From: Sphingomonadaceae bacterium OTU29LAMAA1
GTDB taxonomy: Bacteria > Pseudomonadota > Alphaproteobacteria > Sphingomonadales > Sphingomonadaceae
Length of the DNA stretch: 64,000 nt
Direction of reading: 5' to 3'
Assembly: GCA_024072375.1 (NCBI GenBank)
Contig: CP099617.1
Span: 2,522,001-2,586,000 of the forward strand
Shown: positions 26,547-37,400 of the stretch, one piece after another
Numbering within the stretch: the first letter of the stretch is position 1
Layout of the letters: every line of letters starts with the position of its first letter
The notes under the pieces: generated by a model
Database searches by the model: none
Told to the model about the DNA's origin: nothing
The model's input: the letters and a program-made list of their open reading frames with translations, nothing else
Translations under genes and position numbers: made by a program

Positions 26547-27325
26547 AAGGCGAACTCGGTCATGATCGGCACATGATCCGATGGCTTGAGCCATGCGCGG
26601 CAATGTTCGAACACCGTATGGCCCGTCGCAATGCTCGCGACCTGTCCGGTCGCCCACATGTGATCGAGCCGCCGGCCGCGATCGTTCCTGGTCCAGTCGG
26701 GCGAGCGATAGCTCCACCACGTGTGCAGGCGCGCCGGGGCTGGGTGGAAGTGTCTGCCAAGATCGACCCAGTCGTTCGATGCCTTCAACCGGTCGAGCGC
26801 CTCGACCTCGATGGGCGTATGGCTGACGACCTTCAGCAGCGCCTTGTGGCTCCACACATCGCTGGGCAGGGGGGCGATGTTGAAGTCGCCAGTGAGGATC
26901 GTCGGCACGTCGAGGCCGTCGGACCAATTCGTCATGCGCTGGACGAAATCGAGCTTCTGACCGAATTTCGGGTTTACCTCGCGGTCCGGCACGTCGCCGC
27001 CGGCAGGGACGTAGACGTTCTCGAGCCGGACACCGTTGGGCAGGCGGACGCCCACATGGCGCGCTTCGCGATTGGCCTGCCAGTCGAACCGGTCGTCCGC
27101 GACGATCGGCACGCGCGACAGGATCGCGACGCCGTGATGCATGCGCTGGCCGTGGATGACGATGTGTTCGTAGCCGAGCGCATGGAAGGTATCGAAGGGA
27201 AAGTCGGCGTCGATCACCTTGGTTTCCTGAAGGCACAGGATATCGGGTTCGACCTCGCGCAGGAACTGCTCGACGATGGCGATCCGGAAGCGGACCGAAT
27301 TGATGTTCCAGGAGACGATCTTCAC
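26543..27325 (-). CDS. xth: Exodeoxyribonuclease III
   Basis: 260 residues from GTG at 27325 (VKIVSWNINSVRFR). Endonuclease/exonuclease/phosphatase fold: CLQETKV carries the metal-binding Glu, HGVAILSR, TGDFNIAP supplies Asp and Asn, and the terminal KPSDHVPI contains the catalytic Asp-His pair. It acts as an AP endonuclease and 3'-5' exonuclease in base-excision repair. The stop overlaps the putative ribA start by four bases, so the two are probably cotranscribed. Confidence 0.95.
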   Translation of the reverse strand: MKIVSWNINSVRFRIAIVEQFLREVEPDILCLQETKVIDADFPFDTFHALGYEHIVIHGQRMHHGVAILSRVPIVADDRFDWQANREARHVGVRLPNGVRLENVYVPAGGDVPDREVNPKFGQKLDFVQRMTNWSDGLDVPTILTGDFNIAPLPSDVWSHKALLKVVSHTPIEVEALDRLKASNDWVDLGRHFHPAPARLHTWWSYRSPDWTRNDRGRRLDHMWATGQVASIATGHTVFEHCRAWLKPSDHVPIMTEFAF

Positions 27326-27459
27326 GAGAGCGCATCTAGGGGGGGCTTGGGAGGTGAGCAAGGTTTGGGGGCTGGGCGGTCATGGGCAAAGCCCCTGACG
27401 TCGATCGGGCTTCGTCCGTCGGCCGTGCTCAGCAGCCGATAGGCTGCCTACGCAGAAAG

Positions 27460-27476
27460 GCCCCCGCTCCGGGGGC
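27460..27476 (-). terminator. Probable terminator after lolA
   Basis: A seven-base-pair G+C stem (GCCCCCG/CGGGGGC) with a three-base loop; on the minus strand it is followed by CTTTCT. It lies in the 299-base gap between lolA and xth, 149 bases after the lolA stop. The rest of that gap shows no gene. Confidence 0.55.
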
Positions 27477-27624
27477 ATGGAGCGAGGGCCGACCTAGCGT
27501 TCGTCACGCAGGCGGGAAGTGGAATTTATCATCCGGGCAACAGGGGGAAAAATCCCGAACGCCCCACATCCGCGAGGACCCTTCTAGGCTCCCTAACCTG
27601 TCGCGTGGATGAATGGACGAACGA

Positions 27625-28230
27625 TTACCGTATGTTGGGACGCCGTGGATCGTTCCATTTGAACGTTCCGTCGCTCACCGGCACGCCGAAGCGCTGGTTG
27701 TCGAGCCGAATCGTCGTCCGGTTGTTCTGGCTGTCGAGCGCCACCCAACCTTGCAGGGCGAGGCCTGACGGTGCGTTGCCCTGACGCGCGAAGATCAGCG
27801 TGATCTTGCCATATTCCGGATGCTTGGGATCGTTCGCTTCGACCGATACGACGCGGTCGTTGCCGGTCTGCACAAGCCGCGCGTAGCGGGTGATATCGCG
27901 GGTCGGGTCCAGCAACACGCCCAGCGGTGAGTTCTTGATCGGCCAGCGCTGCACCTGCCGCACCGAATAATCGATAAAGGTCAACGCGCCGCCCTCGGCA
28001 ACGATCAATATCGGCACGCCCTTTTCATACTGAAAGCGCAGCTTGCCGGGCTTCTTGAGCGTGAACGTGCCGGTCAGCACCTTGCCGTTGCGATCAGTCT
28101 GGGTGAAGTTGGCGGTCATCGTCTCGACCGTCTGGAGGTGGCGCTGCACCGCCGCGAGGTCGCCAGTCGCCTGTGCGGGCAGGACGGTGGGCGCGACGAC
28201 GGCAGCGAGGGCGAGGGCATATCGGATCAT
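27625..28230 (-). CDS. lolA: Outer-membrane lipoprotein carrier LolA
   Basis: 201 residues from the ATG at 28230. A signal peptide (MIRYALALAAVVAPTVLPAQA) exports it to the periplasm. The LolA fold is shown by VETMTANFTQTDRNGKVLTGTFTLKKPGKLRFQYEKG and the later DVRQVQRWPIKNSPLGVLLD-like segment. LolA carries lipoproteins from the LolCDE complex to the outer membrane; LptE and the DUF3576 lipoprotein here would be among its cargo. It lies downstream of ftsK in the same direction with a 162-base spacer, the ftsK-lolA order being common in proteobacteria. Confidence 0.95.
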   Translation of the reverse strand: MIRYALALAAVVAPTVLPAQATGDLAAVQRHLQTVETMTANFTQTDRNGKVLTGTFTLKKPGKLRFQYEKGVPILIVAEGGALTFIDYSVRQVQRWPIKNSPLGVLLDPTRDITRYARLVQTGNDRVVSVEANDPKHPEYGKITLIFARQGNAPSGLALQGWVALDSQNNRTTIRLDNQRFGVPVSDGTFKWNDPRRPNIR

Positions 28231-28392
28231 GATTGTCCTGTGGGTTGGGCGCATTGAATGCCTGCTGAACCGTGAGCGTTCCGCGCCTGCCCTAATCGTT
28301 TCGCCGCGCTCGGCGTCTTTTCCCCCTTCCGGCGGGAGAGGGAAGGGACCCGCCGCGTCAGTGGTGGGGCGGGTGAGGGCGAGGGCGAGACG

Positions 28393-30705
28393 TCAGATCG
28401 CATGGCCTTCGGTATCGCGCAGCACCTCGCGGCGACCGACATGGTCTGGACGGCTGACGATGCCGTCCTTCTCCATCTTTTCGATCAGCCGCGCGGCCGA
28501 ATTGTAGCCGATCCGCAGCTGGCGCTGGAGCCAGCTGGTCGATGCCTTCTGCGATTCGCACACCAGCTGGATCGCGTTGCGATATTGCTGGTCCTCGGCC
28601 GAATCCTCGCCCTCCGGCGCGCCTTCCAGCGCGAAGCCGTCCTCGGGTTCTTCGGTGACCGAGGTGATGTAGTCGGGCTGGCCCTGCGAACGCCAGTGAT
28701 CGGCGATGGCGCGCACCTCGTCGTCGCTGACGAACGGGCCGTGGACGCGGACGATGCCCTTGCCGCCCGGCATATAGAGCATGTCGCCCTTGCCGAGCAG
28801 CTGTTCGGCACCCTGTTCGCCGAGGATGGTGCGCGAATCGATTTTCGACGTGACGTGGAAGCTGATGCGGGTCGGCAGGTTCGCCTTGATGACGCCGGTG
28901 ATGACGTCGACCGACGGCCGCTGCGTCGCCATGATGAGGTGGATGCCCGCCGCGCGCGCCTTTTGCGCGAGCCGCTGGATCAGGAATTCGACTTCCTTGC
29001 CCGCGGTCATCATCAGATCGGCGAGTTCGTCGACGATGACGACGATCTGCGGCAGCGGTTCGTAGTCGAGCTGTTCCTCTTCATACACCGGCTGGCCGGT
29101 GTCGGAATCATACCCCGTCTGCACGCGGCGGCCGAGCCGCTGGCCCTTCGCCTTTGCGCCCCGCACCTTGTCGTTGAACCCGGCGAGGCTGCGGACGCCG
29201 ACCGAGGACATCTGGCGATAGCGGTCCTCCATCGTCTCGACCGCCCATTTGAGCGCGCGCACCGCCTTGGCGGGATCGGTGACGACCGGCGACAACAGGT
29301 GCGGAATGTCGTCGTACATGCTCAGTTCGAGCATCTTGGGATCGATCATAATCATGCGGCACTGGTCCGGGGTCAGCCGGTACAGCAGCGACAGGATCAT
29401 GCAGTTGAGGCCGACCGACTTGCCCGATCCGGTGGTGCCGGCGACGAGCAGATGCGGCATCGGCGCGAGGTCGGCGATGACGGGATCACCGGCAATGTTC
29501 TTGCCGAGGATGATCGGCAATTGCGCGGCCTGATCCTCGAACGTCTGGCTGCCGACGAGTTCGTGCAAGCTGACCGATTCGCGCTTGGCATTGGGCAGCT
29601 CGATGCCGATGACGTTGCGGCCGGGGATCACCGCGACGCGCGCCGACACCGCCGACATATTGCGCGCGATATCGTCGGCGAGCGCGATGACACGGCTCGC
29701 CTTGATGCCGGGCGCAGGCTCCAGTTCGTACATCGTGACGACGGGACCCGGGCGCACTTCGTTGATGACGCCGTGTACCTTGAAATCGTCGAGGACGTTT
29801 TCAAGCAGGCGGGCGTTGCGCTCCAGCGCGGCCTTGTCGATCTGGCCCTTGGGCGCGGGCGGCGCGGGAGTCAGCAGGTCGAGGCCCGGCAACGCGTAGG
29901 TATGGCCGAGATCGAGGCTCTGCTGGCGCGGCTTCTGCTTGGCTGCGGAGGGCGCGAGATTGCGGTCGGCGATAACCGGAGCGGGGCGGGGGTCGGGTTC
30001 GGCGACGGCGCGCGGTTCGATGACCTTGCGCGCAAGCTGAAGCGGCTCCTCGTCCCCGTCGTCGATGTCGTCATAGACGTCGGCGACATCGTCACCCCCG
30101 GTACGCACGCGGCGCAGACGAAAGCGGCGATCGCCAAGGTCGATTTCGAGGCTCTTCGCCCAGATGATGATGCCGGCGACACCGAGGATCAGGCCGACGC
30201 CGCGTGCCGCCCAGCGTTCCGCGCCGGGCTGGCCGATGAAGGCGAGCCCCCATTCGACGAGGTGCGCGACCGACAAGCCGACCACGCCGCCCCAGCCGGC
30301 AGGAAGCGCGAGAACCGATGCATCGGACACGAAGGCGAGTGCGGACGCCATCAGTGCGACGCCGATCGCCGCATTGCGCAGCATCGCCAGCCAGCGCCCC
30401 GGCGGCTGGTCACGCCACAGCCGGGCGGCGACGATCGGCGCGACCGGCAGCAGCAGCGCGACCACCGGGCCGAACAGCGTCAGCGCCAGATCGGCGAACC
30501 AGGCGCCGGGCGGGCCGGCGAGGTTCTGGACCGGTCCGCCCGATGCGGTGTTGAGCGCTGCGTCGCTGGCGCGATAGCTCGCCAGCGCGAGCACCATCAG
30601 CAGCGTGACAAGGAACAGCACGATCGACGCGATCAGCGCACCGCCGCGCACCGCCCCCGCCTTCACCGTTTCACGCAACAAGCCTGGCTGCGCACGGCTC
30701 GCCAT
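28393..30705 (-). CDS. ftsK: DNA translocase FtsK
   Basis: 770 residues. Four N-terminal membrane helices (first GGALIASIVLFLVTLLMVLALA) anchor it at the division septum. An acidic linker with RVRTGGDDVADVYDDIDDGDEE is followed by the RecA-like motor: Walker A GTTGSGKSVGLN, Walker B VVIVDELADLMM. The C-terminal winged-helix gamma domain (LVCESQKASTSWLQRQLRIGYNSAARLIEKME) reads the KOPS polarity sequences. It pumps chromosome ends towards dif during division. A long antisense open frame covers it but has no family features. It diverges from ubiH over 130 bases. Confidence 0.97.
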   Translation of the reverse strand: MASRAQPGLLRETVKAGAVRGGALIASIVLFLVTLLMVLALASYRASDAALNTASGGPVQNLAGPPGAWFADLALTLFGPVVALLLPVAPIVAARLWRDQPPGRWLAMLRNAAIGVALMASALAFVSDASVLALPAGWGGVVGLSVAHLVEWGLAFIGQPGAERWAARGVGLILGVAGIIIWAKSLEIDLGDRRFRLRRVRTGGDDVADVYDDIDDGDEEPLQLARKVIEPRAVAEPDPRPAPVIADRNLAPSAAKQKPRQQSLDLGHTYALPGLDLLTPAPPAPKGQIDKAALERNARLLENVLDDFKVHGVINEVRPGPVVTMYELEPAPGIKASRVIALADDIARNMSAVSARVAVIPGRNVIGIELPNAKRESVSLHELVGSQTFEDQAAQLPIILGKNIAGDPVIADLAPMPHLLVAGTTGSGKSVGLNCMILSLLYRLTPDQCRMIMIDPKMLELSMYDDIPHLLSPVVTDPAKAVRALKWAVETMEDRYRQMSSVGVRSLAGFNDKVRGAKAKGQRLGRRVQTGYDSDTGQPVYEEEQLDYEPLPQIVVIVDELADLMMTAGKEVEFLIQRLAQKARAAGIHLIMATQRPSVDVITGVIKANLPTRISFHVTSKIDSRTILGEQGAEQLLGKGDMLYMPGGKGIVRVHGPFVSDDEVRAIADHWRSQGQPDYITSVTEEPEDGFALEGAPEGEDSAEDQQYRNAIQLVCESQKASTSWLQRQLRIGYNSAARLIEKMEKDGIVSRPDHVGRREVLRDTEGHAI

Positions 30706-30835
30706 CGCCCGATCCCTTCAATGTACGAATATCGCGGAATCATCGGGCGAAGCGTGCGTTACGTCAAGGCAGGTGCGGCCAATCGCGGGCGGGCCGACCG
30801 TTGGCACGTCCGCTTTGCGCGCGTAGGGAGGCGAT

Positions 30836-32050
30836 ATGGACACAGACGTCATCATTCTGGGCGGTGGCCTGGTCGGCGCCACCCTCGCGCTCGCGCTCGA
30901 CGTGCATGGCGTCAGGAGCATCGTCATCGACCCCGCCGATCCGGCGGTGATGCTGGCACCGGGCTTCGACGGGCGCGCTTCCGCCATCGCGAGTGCGACC
31001 GGTCGGATGCTCGATGCGATCGGGATCGGCGCCGCGCTGGGAGGACAGGGCTGTGCGATCCGGCATATCCGGGTGAGCGACGGACTGGAGCCGGGCAAGC
31101 TCGACTTCAAACCGGACGAGGGCGATGGCGCGCTCGGCACGATGTACGAGAACAAGCTGCTGCGACGTGCGCTGTTCGATGCTGCGACCGCGGCGAAGAA
31201 CGTCGACCTGCGCATGCAAACGCGGGCGACAGACGTGGTGCGTGGCCCCGCCGGCGTCCTCGCGACGCTGGACGACGGTACGACCGTGCGCGCACCGCTG
31301 CTGATCGCGGCGGAGGGGCGCAATTCGCCGACTCGCGAGGCGGCGGGGATCACGGTGGCGCGCTGGCAATACGATCATGCGGCGATCGTCGGCGCGTTCC
31401 ACCACGAGTTTCCGCACGAGGATATCGCGTACGAGATCTTCTACCCGTCGGGGCCATTCGCGTTGCTGCCGTTGCCCGACGACGACATCGGCCATCGTTC
31501 GGCGATCGTCTGGTCGGTGAAGGGCGCAGACGGGCCGGCGATGATGAAGCTGGGCGATCGCGCGTTTCTGGCAGAAGCGATGAAGCGGATGGGCGGGTTT
31601 CTTGGTGAACTCAGCGCCGCCAGCCCGCGCGCGAGCTATCCGCTGGGCTTCCACCACGCCGCCCGTATCACCGCGGAACGGCTGGTGCTGGTCGGCGATG
31701 CAGCGCACGGCATTCATCCGATCGCGGGGCAGGGGCTGAACCTGGGCCTGCGCGATGCAGCGACACTGGCCGAGGTGCTGGTCGACGGCAAGCGACTGGG
31801 GCTCGATCTGGGCGATCCGGCGCTGCTGGAGCGATATCAGCGCTGGCGGGGACTCGACACGTTCATGGTCGCCGCCGCCACCGACACGCTGACCCGGCTG
31901 TTTGGCATCCCCGGCAAGACCGCCAGTGCGGTACGGCGGTTCGGGATCGGCGCGGTCGACAGGCTGCCGCCGCTGAAGAACCGCTTCATGGCCGAGGCGC
32001 GTGGCGAAACGGGCACGCTGCCCAGGCTGCTCCAGGGATTGATGGTGTGA
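30836..32050 (+). CDS. UbiH/UbiF/VisC-type FAD monooxygenase
   Basis: 404 residues. The FAD-binding GxGxxG motif is ILGGGLVGATLALAL, the DG/GD motif lies in LLIAAEGRNSPTR, and GDAAHGIHPIAGQGLNLGLRDAATLAEVL is the class A flavin hydroxylase ending typical of ubiquinone hydroxylases. It should hydroxylate the aromatic ring in ubiquinone synthesis; whether position C4, C5 or C6 cannot be told from sequence, since alphaproteobacterial UbiH and UbiL are variable. Its stop overlaps the next gene by three bases. Confidence 0.9.
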   Translation: MDTDVIILGGGLVGATLALALDVHGVRSIVIDPADPAVMLAPGFDGRASAIASATGRMLDAIGIGAALGGQGCAIRHIRVSDGLEPGKLDFKPDEGDGALGTMYENKLLRRALFDAATAAKNVDLRMQTRATDVVRGPAGVLATLDDGTTVRAPLLIAAEGRNSPTREAAGITVARWQYDHAAIVGAFHHEFPHEDIAYEIFYPSGPFALLPLPDDDIGHRSAIVWSVKGADGPAMMKLGDRAFLAEAMKRMGGFLGELSAASPRASYPLGFHHAARITAERLVLVGDAAHGIHPIAGQGLNLGLRDAATLAEVLVDGKRLGLDLGDPALLERYQRWRGLDTFMVAAATDTLTRLFGIPGKTASAVRRFGIGAVDRLPPLKNRFMAEARGETGTLPRLLQGLMV

Positions 32051-32565
32051 TCGAGCCGGCGTTGCCGCTGCGTCGCAAGCAGAACGGCGTGGCGCGGGGG
32101 ATCGGCATCGGACTGGGGCTGACGATCGCAGCGGCGATCATCGGGTATAGCCGTAGTTCGGCGGCGACGCTGGAGAGCCGGTCCGCGACACTGGGGATCG
32201 CGGCACTGGTGCTCGGCCTATGGGTGGCGGCGGCAATCGGCGATGTCGCGCGGCGGCGGTTCGCATCGGAAAGCGCGATCGGTGGCGGCGACTGGGTGGA
32301 TGCGCGTGTCGACATCGCCAATGCGGTTTTGCGCAACACGGTGGAGCAGGCGTTGCTGGCTGGGCTGGCCTATACCGCGCTCACGCTGCTGAGCGACCAT
32401 GCGCGGGTGCCGGTGGCGCTGTTCGTGGCGTGCTTCTCGGCGGGGCGGCTGTTGTTCTGGACCGGCTATCGCGACGGGGCGGAAGCGCGGTCGCTGGGCT
32501 TTGCGTTGACCTTCTATCCCAGCATCGCGGCGCTGTTGATGGCGGCGGTGGCCTTGGTGGAATAG
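32047..32565 (+). CDS. MAPEG-family membrane protein
   Basis: 172 residues from a GTG at 32047 that overlaps the ubiH stop. About four membrane helices, with RNTVEQALLAGLAYTALTLL and FSAGRLLFWTGYRDGAEARSLGFALTFYPS matching the MAPEG (membrane-associated eicosanoid/glutathione metabolism) pattern. Bacterial members are mostly uncharacterised. It is coupled to ubiH and converges on the Trm112-like gene 32 bases away. Confidence 0.78.
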   Translation: MIEPALPLRRKQNGVARGIGIGLGLTIAAAIIGYSRSSAATLESRSATLGIAALVLGLWVAAAIGDVARRRFASESAIGGGDWVDARVDIANAVLRNTVEQALLAGLAYTALTLLSDHARVPVALFVACFSAGRLLFWTGYRDGAEARSLGFALTFYPSIAALLMAAVALVE

Positions 32566-32597
32566 CACCCGCATTCCTGCGGCCGCAGGACCACGGA

Positions 32598-32774
32598 TCA
32601 GGCCGCGCCCAGCCGCCTTGCTTCGTCGGGCAACATCACCGGCACGCCGTCGCGGACCGGATAGGCCAGTCCTGCCGCGTCCGACACCAGTTCCTGCGCC
32701 GCCTCGTCGTACCGCAGCGGCTGGCGCGTCACCGGGCAGACGAGGCGTTCGAGCAGCCATGGGTCGAGGCTCAT
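32598..32774 (-). CDS. Trm112 family protein
   Basis: 58 residues, [20 protein letters not shown] at the start and [18 protein letters not shown] near the end, the full Trm112/YcaR pattern (a single CPVT knuckle, second Cys pair lost, as in many alphaproteobacteria). The bacterial role is unknown; eukaryotic Trm112 activates methyltransferases. The ATG overlaps the stop of the LON-domain gene as ATGA, so the order trx-LON-Trm112 forms one coupled operon. Confidence 0.85.
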   Translation of the reverse strand: MSLDPWLLERLVCPVTRQPLRYDEAAQELVSDAAGLAYPVRDGVPVMLPDEARRLGAA

Positions 32775-33397
32775 TGCAGCGTCACCTTGTCCTCACCGTC
32801 ATGCCTGCCGAAGAATTGCATCAGCTGGATGATCAGTTCCGCACGCGTCTCGATATCCGGCGCCTCCAGCAGCGCCTGTTTGGCGGCGGTGTCGAACGGC
32901 GCGATCTGGGCGATGCCGTTGACGAGACTTTCGTCGTCCAGCCGACCGACCGCTTCCCAATCGACCGCATAGCCCTGGCTATCGGCGAAGCGGCGCGATT
33001 CGAGCTCCAGCGACGAGCGGCGGCCGAGCGACAGCGCATCGTCGCCATCGATGGGCAACAACTCCGCCTCGATCTGTCGGAACGGCGTCGCCACGTCGAG
33101 TTCGCGCAACACGCGGAACAGCGCGACGCCCTCCAGCACGACGTTGTAGCGGCCGTCGTCGAGTGCCTCGACCTCTGCGATCTTGCCGACGCAGCCGATG
33201 TCGTACAGACCCGGATTGTCCCCGCCCGTCGCCGGTTTGTGCAAGGGCTGGATCATGCCGATCCGTCGATCCCGCGCCATCGAATCGCTGATCATCGCCC
33301 GGTAACGCGGCTCGAAGATATGTAGCGGCAGGTGCATGCCGGGAAACAGCAGCGCACCGGGCAGCGGGAAGATCGACAGGCGAGTGGGCTGGGTCAT
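32771..33397 (-). CDS. LON-substrate-binding-domain protein
   Basis: 208 residues, only the N-terminal LON domain: [29 protein letters not shown] is its classic start, followed by [31 protein letters not shown]. There is no ATPase or Ser-Lys protease, so it is a stand-alone LAN-type protein of unknown function, perhaps in protein quality control given its thioredoxin-TPR neighbour. Both ends overlap adjacent genes by four bases. Confidence 0.9.
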   Translation of the reverse strand: MTQPTRLSIFPLPGALLFPGMHLPLHIFEPRYRAMISDSMARDRRIGMIQPLHKPATGGDNPGLYDIGCVGKIAEVEALDDGRYNVVLEGVALFRVLRELDVATPFRQIEAELLPIDGDDALSLGRRSSLELESRRFADSQGYAVDWEAVGRLDDESLVNGIAQIAPFDTAAKQALLEAPDIETRAELIIQLMQFFGRHDGEDKVTLQ

Positions 33398-34317
33398 CCG
33401 AACAGGATCGCCGACAGGCGGCGACGCTGCGCCGATACCCAGGGATCCTCCAGCCCCACGACCTCGAACAGCTTGAGCAACTGCTGTCGCGCAGCGCCTT
33501 CGTTCCAGGCGCGGTCGGCGGCGACGATATGGAGCAGATTGTCCGCCGCACCGTCACGGTCGCCCGCCGCCATCTGGGCGTTCGCCAGCGCGAAGCGGCG
33601 GTCGTGGTCGTCGGGGTTGCTGGTGACCTCTGCTTGCAAACCGGCGAAATCGTCGACCGGCTGTGCGCTCTGTGCCAGCTCGATCGCCGCCCTGGCGCGG
33701 TCGATGCCAGCGTCCTTGATGTCGGCGGGCAGCGCGTCGATCGCGGCCTGCGCGTCGTCGGTCCGGCCGGCGGCGACCAGCGCGCGGATGCGGCCGGACA
33801 GCACGGCCGGATTGTCCGGCGCCATCTCGAACAGCTGGTCGAAGATCGACAGCGCGCGTTCGCTATCGCCGCTCGCCAGGACATCCTCGCCCATCGCGAT
33901 CAGCGGCTCGATCTCGGCAGCGGCATCCGCCTCTTCCGACTGGATCGGCAATTGCTTGAGCAACTGGTCTAGGATGACCCGCAGCTGCGATTCGGTGCGG
34001 GCGCTGGTCAGGTCGGCGACCAGCTGGCCCTGGAACATCGCATAGACGGTCGGGATCGACTTGATCTGGAATTGCGCGGCGATGAACTGATTCTTGTCGG
34101 TGTCGATCTTGGCCAGCACCACGCCCTTGTCGGCGTAAGCGGCGGCGATCTTGTCCAGCGTCGGTCCCAGCGCCTTGCACGGCCCGCACCATTCCGCCCA
34201 GAAATCGATGATCACCAGCTTGGTCATCGACGGTTCGACGACGTCGCGGCGGAAATCCTCGACTGCCTGCTTTTCGGCGGGCGCCATTCCCAGCGTGGCC
34301 AAGTCATGCTCCTTCAT
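33394..34317 (-). CDS. Thioredoxin-TPR protein (CnoX/YbbN-like)
   Basis: 307 residues. An N-terminal thioredoxin domain with active-site WCGPC (Cys44, Cys47) and GPTLDKIAAAYADKGVVLAKIDTDKN is followed by about 170 residues of tetratricopeptide-like helices. This architecture is that of CnoX/YbbN, a chaperedoxin that holds chlorine-damaged proteins for DnaK and GroEL. With both Cys present it could be redox-active. It is the first gene of the trx-LON-Trm112 operon. The 152 bases upstream, before dnaE2, carry no gene. Confidence 0.93.
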   Translation of the reverse strand: MKEHDLATLGMAPAEKQAVEDFRRDVVEPSMTKLVIIDFWAEWCGPCKALGPTLDKIAAAYADKGVVLAKIDTDKNQFIAAQFQIKSIPTVYAMFQGQLVADLTSARTESQLRVILDQLLKQLPIQSEEADAAAEIEPLIAMGEDVLASGDSERALSIFDQLFEMAPDNPAVLSGRIRALVAAGRTDDAQAAIDALPADIKDAGIDRARAAIELAQSAQPVDDFAGLQAEVTSNPDDHDRRFALANAQMAAGDRDGAADNLLHIVAADRAWNEGAARQQLLKLFEVVGLEDPWVSAQRRRLSAILFG

Positions 34318-34469
34318 AATCGGTTGCGGCCCATGTGGGGCAGCAGGGCGCCGACGCCAAGGTTTTTACTGCGGCTGGTGGGAGAAGGGAGGGGTTTTGG
34401 ATGGGTATGACGGTGGTGGCTCAACTTGATCCCTCCCTCGTTTTGGCGGGGGAGGAATTATCGGCGCCG

Positions 34470-37400
34470 TCAGTGGAAATCCCGCGACGGCGGCATCACC
34501 CGTACGTCGCGCAGATGGCGGCCGCGGGGGTCCTGGCTCATGATCGGCCTGGGGCGGATCACCTCGTCGACCGGCAACAGTGGGGTTTCGGCGTTATAGT
34601 CGGACGACAGCCGGCGCAGTTCCTCGCTCCGATCATAGGCCTTCACCGTCATCAGGTGGATCACGCCTTCTTCGCTGCGCTGGATGATCCCTTCCAGCAC
34701 GATCAGCCGTGCTGCCATCACCGCACGCCGGTTCGCCTCGAAATCGCGCGCCCATAGCAAGGCGTTGGTGATCCCCGTCTCGTCCTCTATCGTCACGAAG
34801 ATCGCATTGCCCTTGCCCGGCCGCTGGCGGACCAGCACCACGCCCGCGATCCTCGCGCGGCGTCCGTCCTTCGTCCGCGATGCCTGTGCGCTGGAGATGA
34901 TGCCCTCGGCAGCGAAGAGGGGGCGCAGGAACCGCATCGGGTGGTCCTTCAGCGACAGTCGCGTCGTCTGATAATCCGCCGCGACCTGTTCGCCGGGCGG
35001 CATCGTAGGTAGCCGTGCATCGGCCTCCATACCCAGTTCGGGCGCATCGGCGGCGGCGAACAGTGCAAGCTGTTTCGGCGGCGTGCGTCGCACCTCCCAC
35101 AGGGCATCGCGGCGGCCCATCGCGATCGAGCCGAACGCATCGGCGTCGGCGAGCAGGTTGAGTCCGCGCGTCGGCAGGCCGGCGCGGGCCGCCACCGCCT
35201 CGATCCCGGCGAACGGCACGTCACCACGTGCATCGACCAGCGCGGTTGCCCAATCCCTGCGAAAACCGTCGACCTGGCGAAAACCGAGCCGGATCGCGAG
35301 GCTGCCGTCGTCCAGCCGCTCCAGCGCATTGTCCCAGACGCTGGCATTGACGTCGATCGGCCGCACGACGACGCCATGTTCGCGCGCATCCTGCACCAGT
35401 TGCGCTGGCGCGTAGAAACCCATCGGCTGCGAGTTGAGGATCGCGCAGCCGAACACCGCCGGCTGGAAGCATTTGATCCAGGACGACACGTACACCAGCC
35501 GCGCGAACGACAGTGCGTGGCTTTCGGGAAAGCCGTAGCTGCCGAACCCCTCGATCTGCTTATAGCAACGTTCGGCGAACTCCTGAGGATAGCCGCGCCG
35601 GACCATTCCGCCGATCAGTTTTTCATGAAAATTGTTCATGCCGCCGACCTTGCGGAACGTCGCCATCGCCCGGCGCAGTTCGTTCGCCTCACCGGGCGTG
35701 AAGCCCGCCGCGACGATGGCGAGCTTCATTGCCTGTTCCTGAAACAGCGGCACGCCGTAAGTCGATTTGAGCAACTGGAACAGTTCGTCTTTCGGTCCGA
35801 ATAGCGGAGAGGGGGAGGGAAACTCCACAGGCTCCTTCTTCGCACGTCGCCGTAGATAGGGGTGAACCATGTCACCTTCGATCGGCCCCGGCCGGACGAT
35901 CGCGACCTGCACCACCAGATCGTACAATTCACGCGGGCGCAGGCGCGGCAACATGTTGATCTGAGCGCGGCTTTCCACCTGGAACACGCCGATGCTGTCG
36001 CCTTTGCAGAGCATGTCGTAGACCGTGTCGTTCTCGTCTACCGCAACGGTGTCGAGCTCGTAGCGACCGATATCGTGTCGCTCCATCAGATCGAATGCCT
36101 TGCGGATGCAGGTGAGCATGCCGAGCGCAAGGATATCCACCTTCATCAACCCCAGGCAGTCGATATCGTCCTTGTCCCATTCGATAAAGGTGCGGTCCTC
36201 CATCGCACCATTGTGAATCGGCACCATTTCGTCGAGCCGCCCCTGGGTCAGCACGAACCCGCCGACGTGCTGCGACAGGTGGCGCGGGAAGGTCAGCAGT
36301 CGTCCGACCATCTCGTGCAGTTGCGCGATCCTCGGATTGGCGATGTCGAACCCGGTTTCGGCGAAACGCTTCTCTTCGAAACGATCAGCAAAGCTGCCCC
36401 AGACGGTGCTGGTCAATCGCTGCGTCACATCCTCGCTGAGGCCCAGCACCCGTCCGACTTCTCGCACCGTGCTGCGAGGGCGGTAATGGATAACCGTTGC
36501 GGCGATCGCGGCGCGTTCGCGACCATAACGGCTGTAGATGTACTGCATCACCTCCTCACGCCGCTCATGCTCGAAGTCGACGTCGATGTCGGGCGGCTCG
36601 CCCCGCTGTTCGGATACGAAGCGCGAGAATAGCAGATCATACTCCATCGGATCGACCGATGTGATCTTGAGCAGAAAGCAGACGACCGAATTGGCCGCCG
36701 ATCCGCGCCCCTGACACAGGATGGGTGGATCGCAGCTGCGTGCGAAGCGCACCACGTCGTGCACCGTCAGGAAATAATAGGCATAACGCTGTTGGCGGAT
36801 GAGGGTAAACTCTTCGTACAGCAGGCGCATCAGTCGGTCGGGAACACGATAATCGTATTTTTCGAGCGCGGTCTGCCAGACCAGATGCTCCAGCCAGTCC
36901 TGCGGATCCCAGCCGTCCGGCACGGGTTCGTGTGGATATTCGTAGCGAAGCTGGTCGAGCGAGAAGCCGATCCGGTCGAGCAGGTGAGTGCTCTGCGCCA
37001 CCGCATCCGGGCTGTCGCGAAACAACCGCTGCATCTCGAGACCCGATTTGAGGTGTCGCTCGCCGTTGGCGGCGAGCCGGCGTCCGGCTGTTTGTATCGT
37101 CACGCCTTCGCGGATGCAGGTGACGATGTCGTGCAGCTTGCGGTCGTCCGTTACGGCGTAGAGCGCGTCGGCCGTTGCAAGCAAAGGGACACCCATGGTG
37201 TCGGCGATGGCGGCGAGACGACGAAGGCGGCGCCGGTCGCGCCCGCCGCGTGGCATCGTGACGCCGAGCCAAACCGAACCGCGGCCCAGCCTCTTCACGG
37301 TTTCCAAGGTGGCGACCAGACTGGGATCGTCTCGCGGCGGTGGCAGGTCGGTGACTCTCAGCGGAGTCACGCCGCGTGCGCTGCTCGTCGGCAGCACGAT

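Noticed and set aside
27362..27624. Small RNA gene between lolA and xth
   Set aside because: Only a single G+C hairpin is visible; it is better explained as a terminator, and no known RNA family was recognised.
28402..31608. 1068-codon plus-strand open frame opposite ftsK and into ubiH
   Set aside because: High G+C leaves long antisense frames. It shows no family motifs, is rich in Asp/His/Arg as expected of antisense frames, and ftsK on the other strand is unmistakable.
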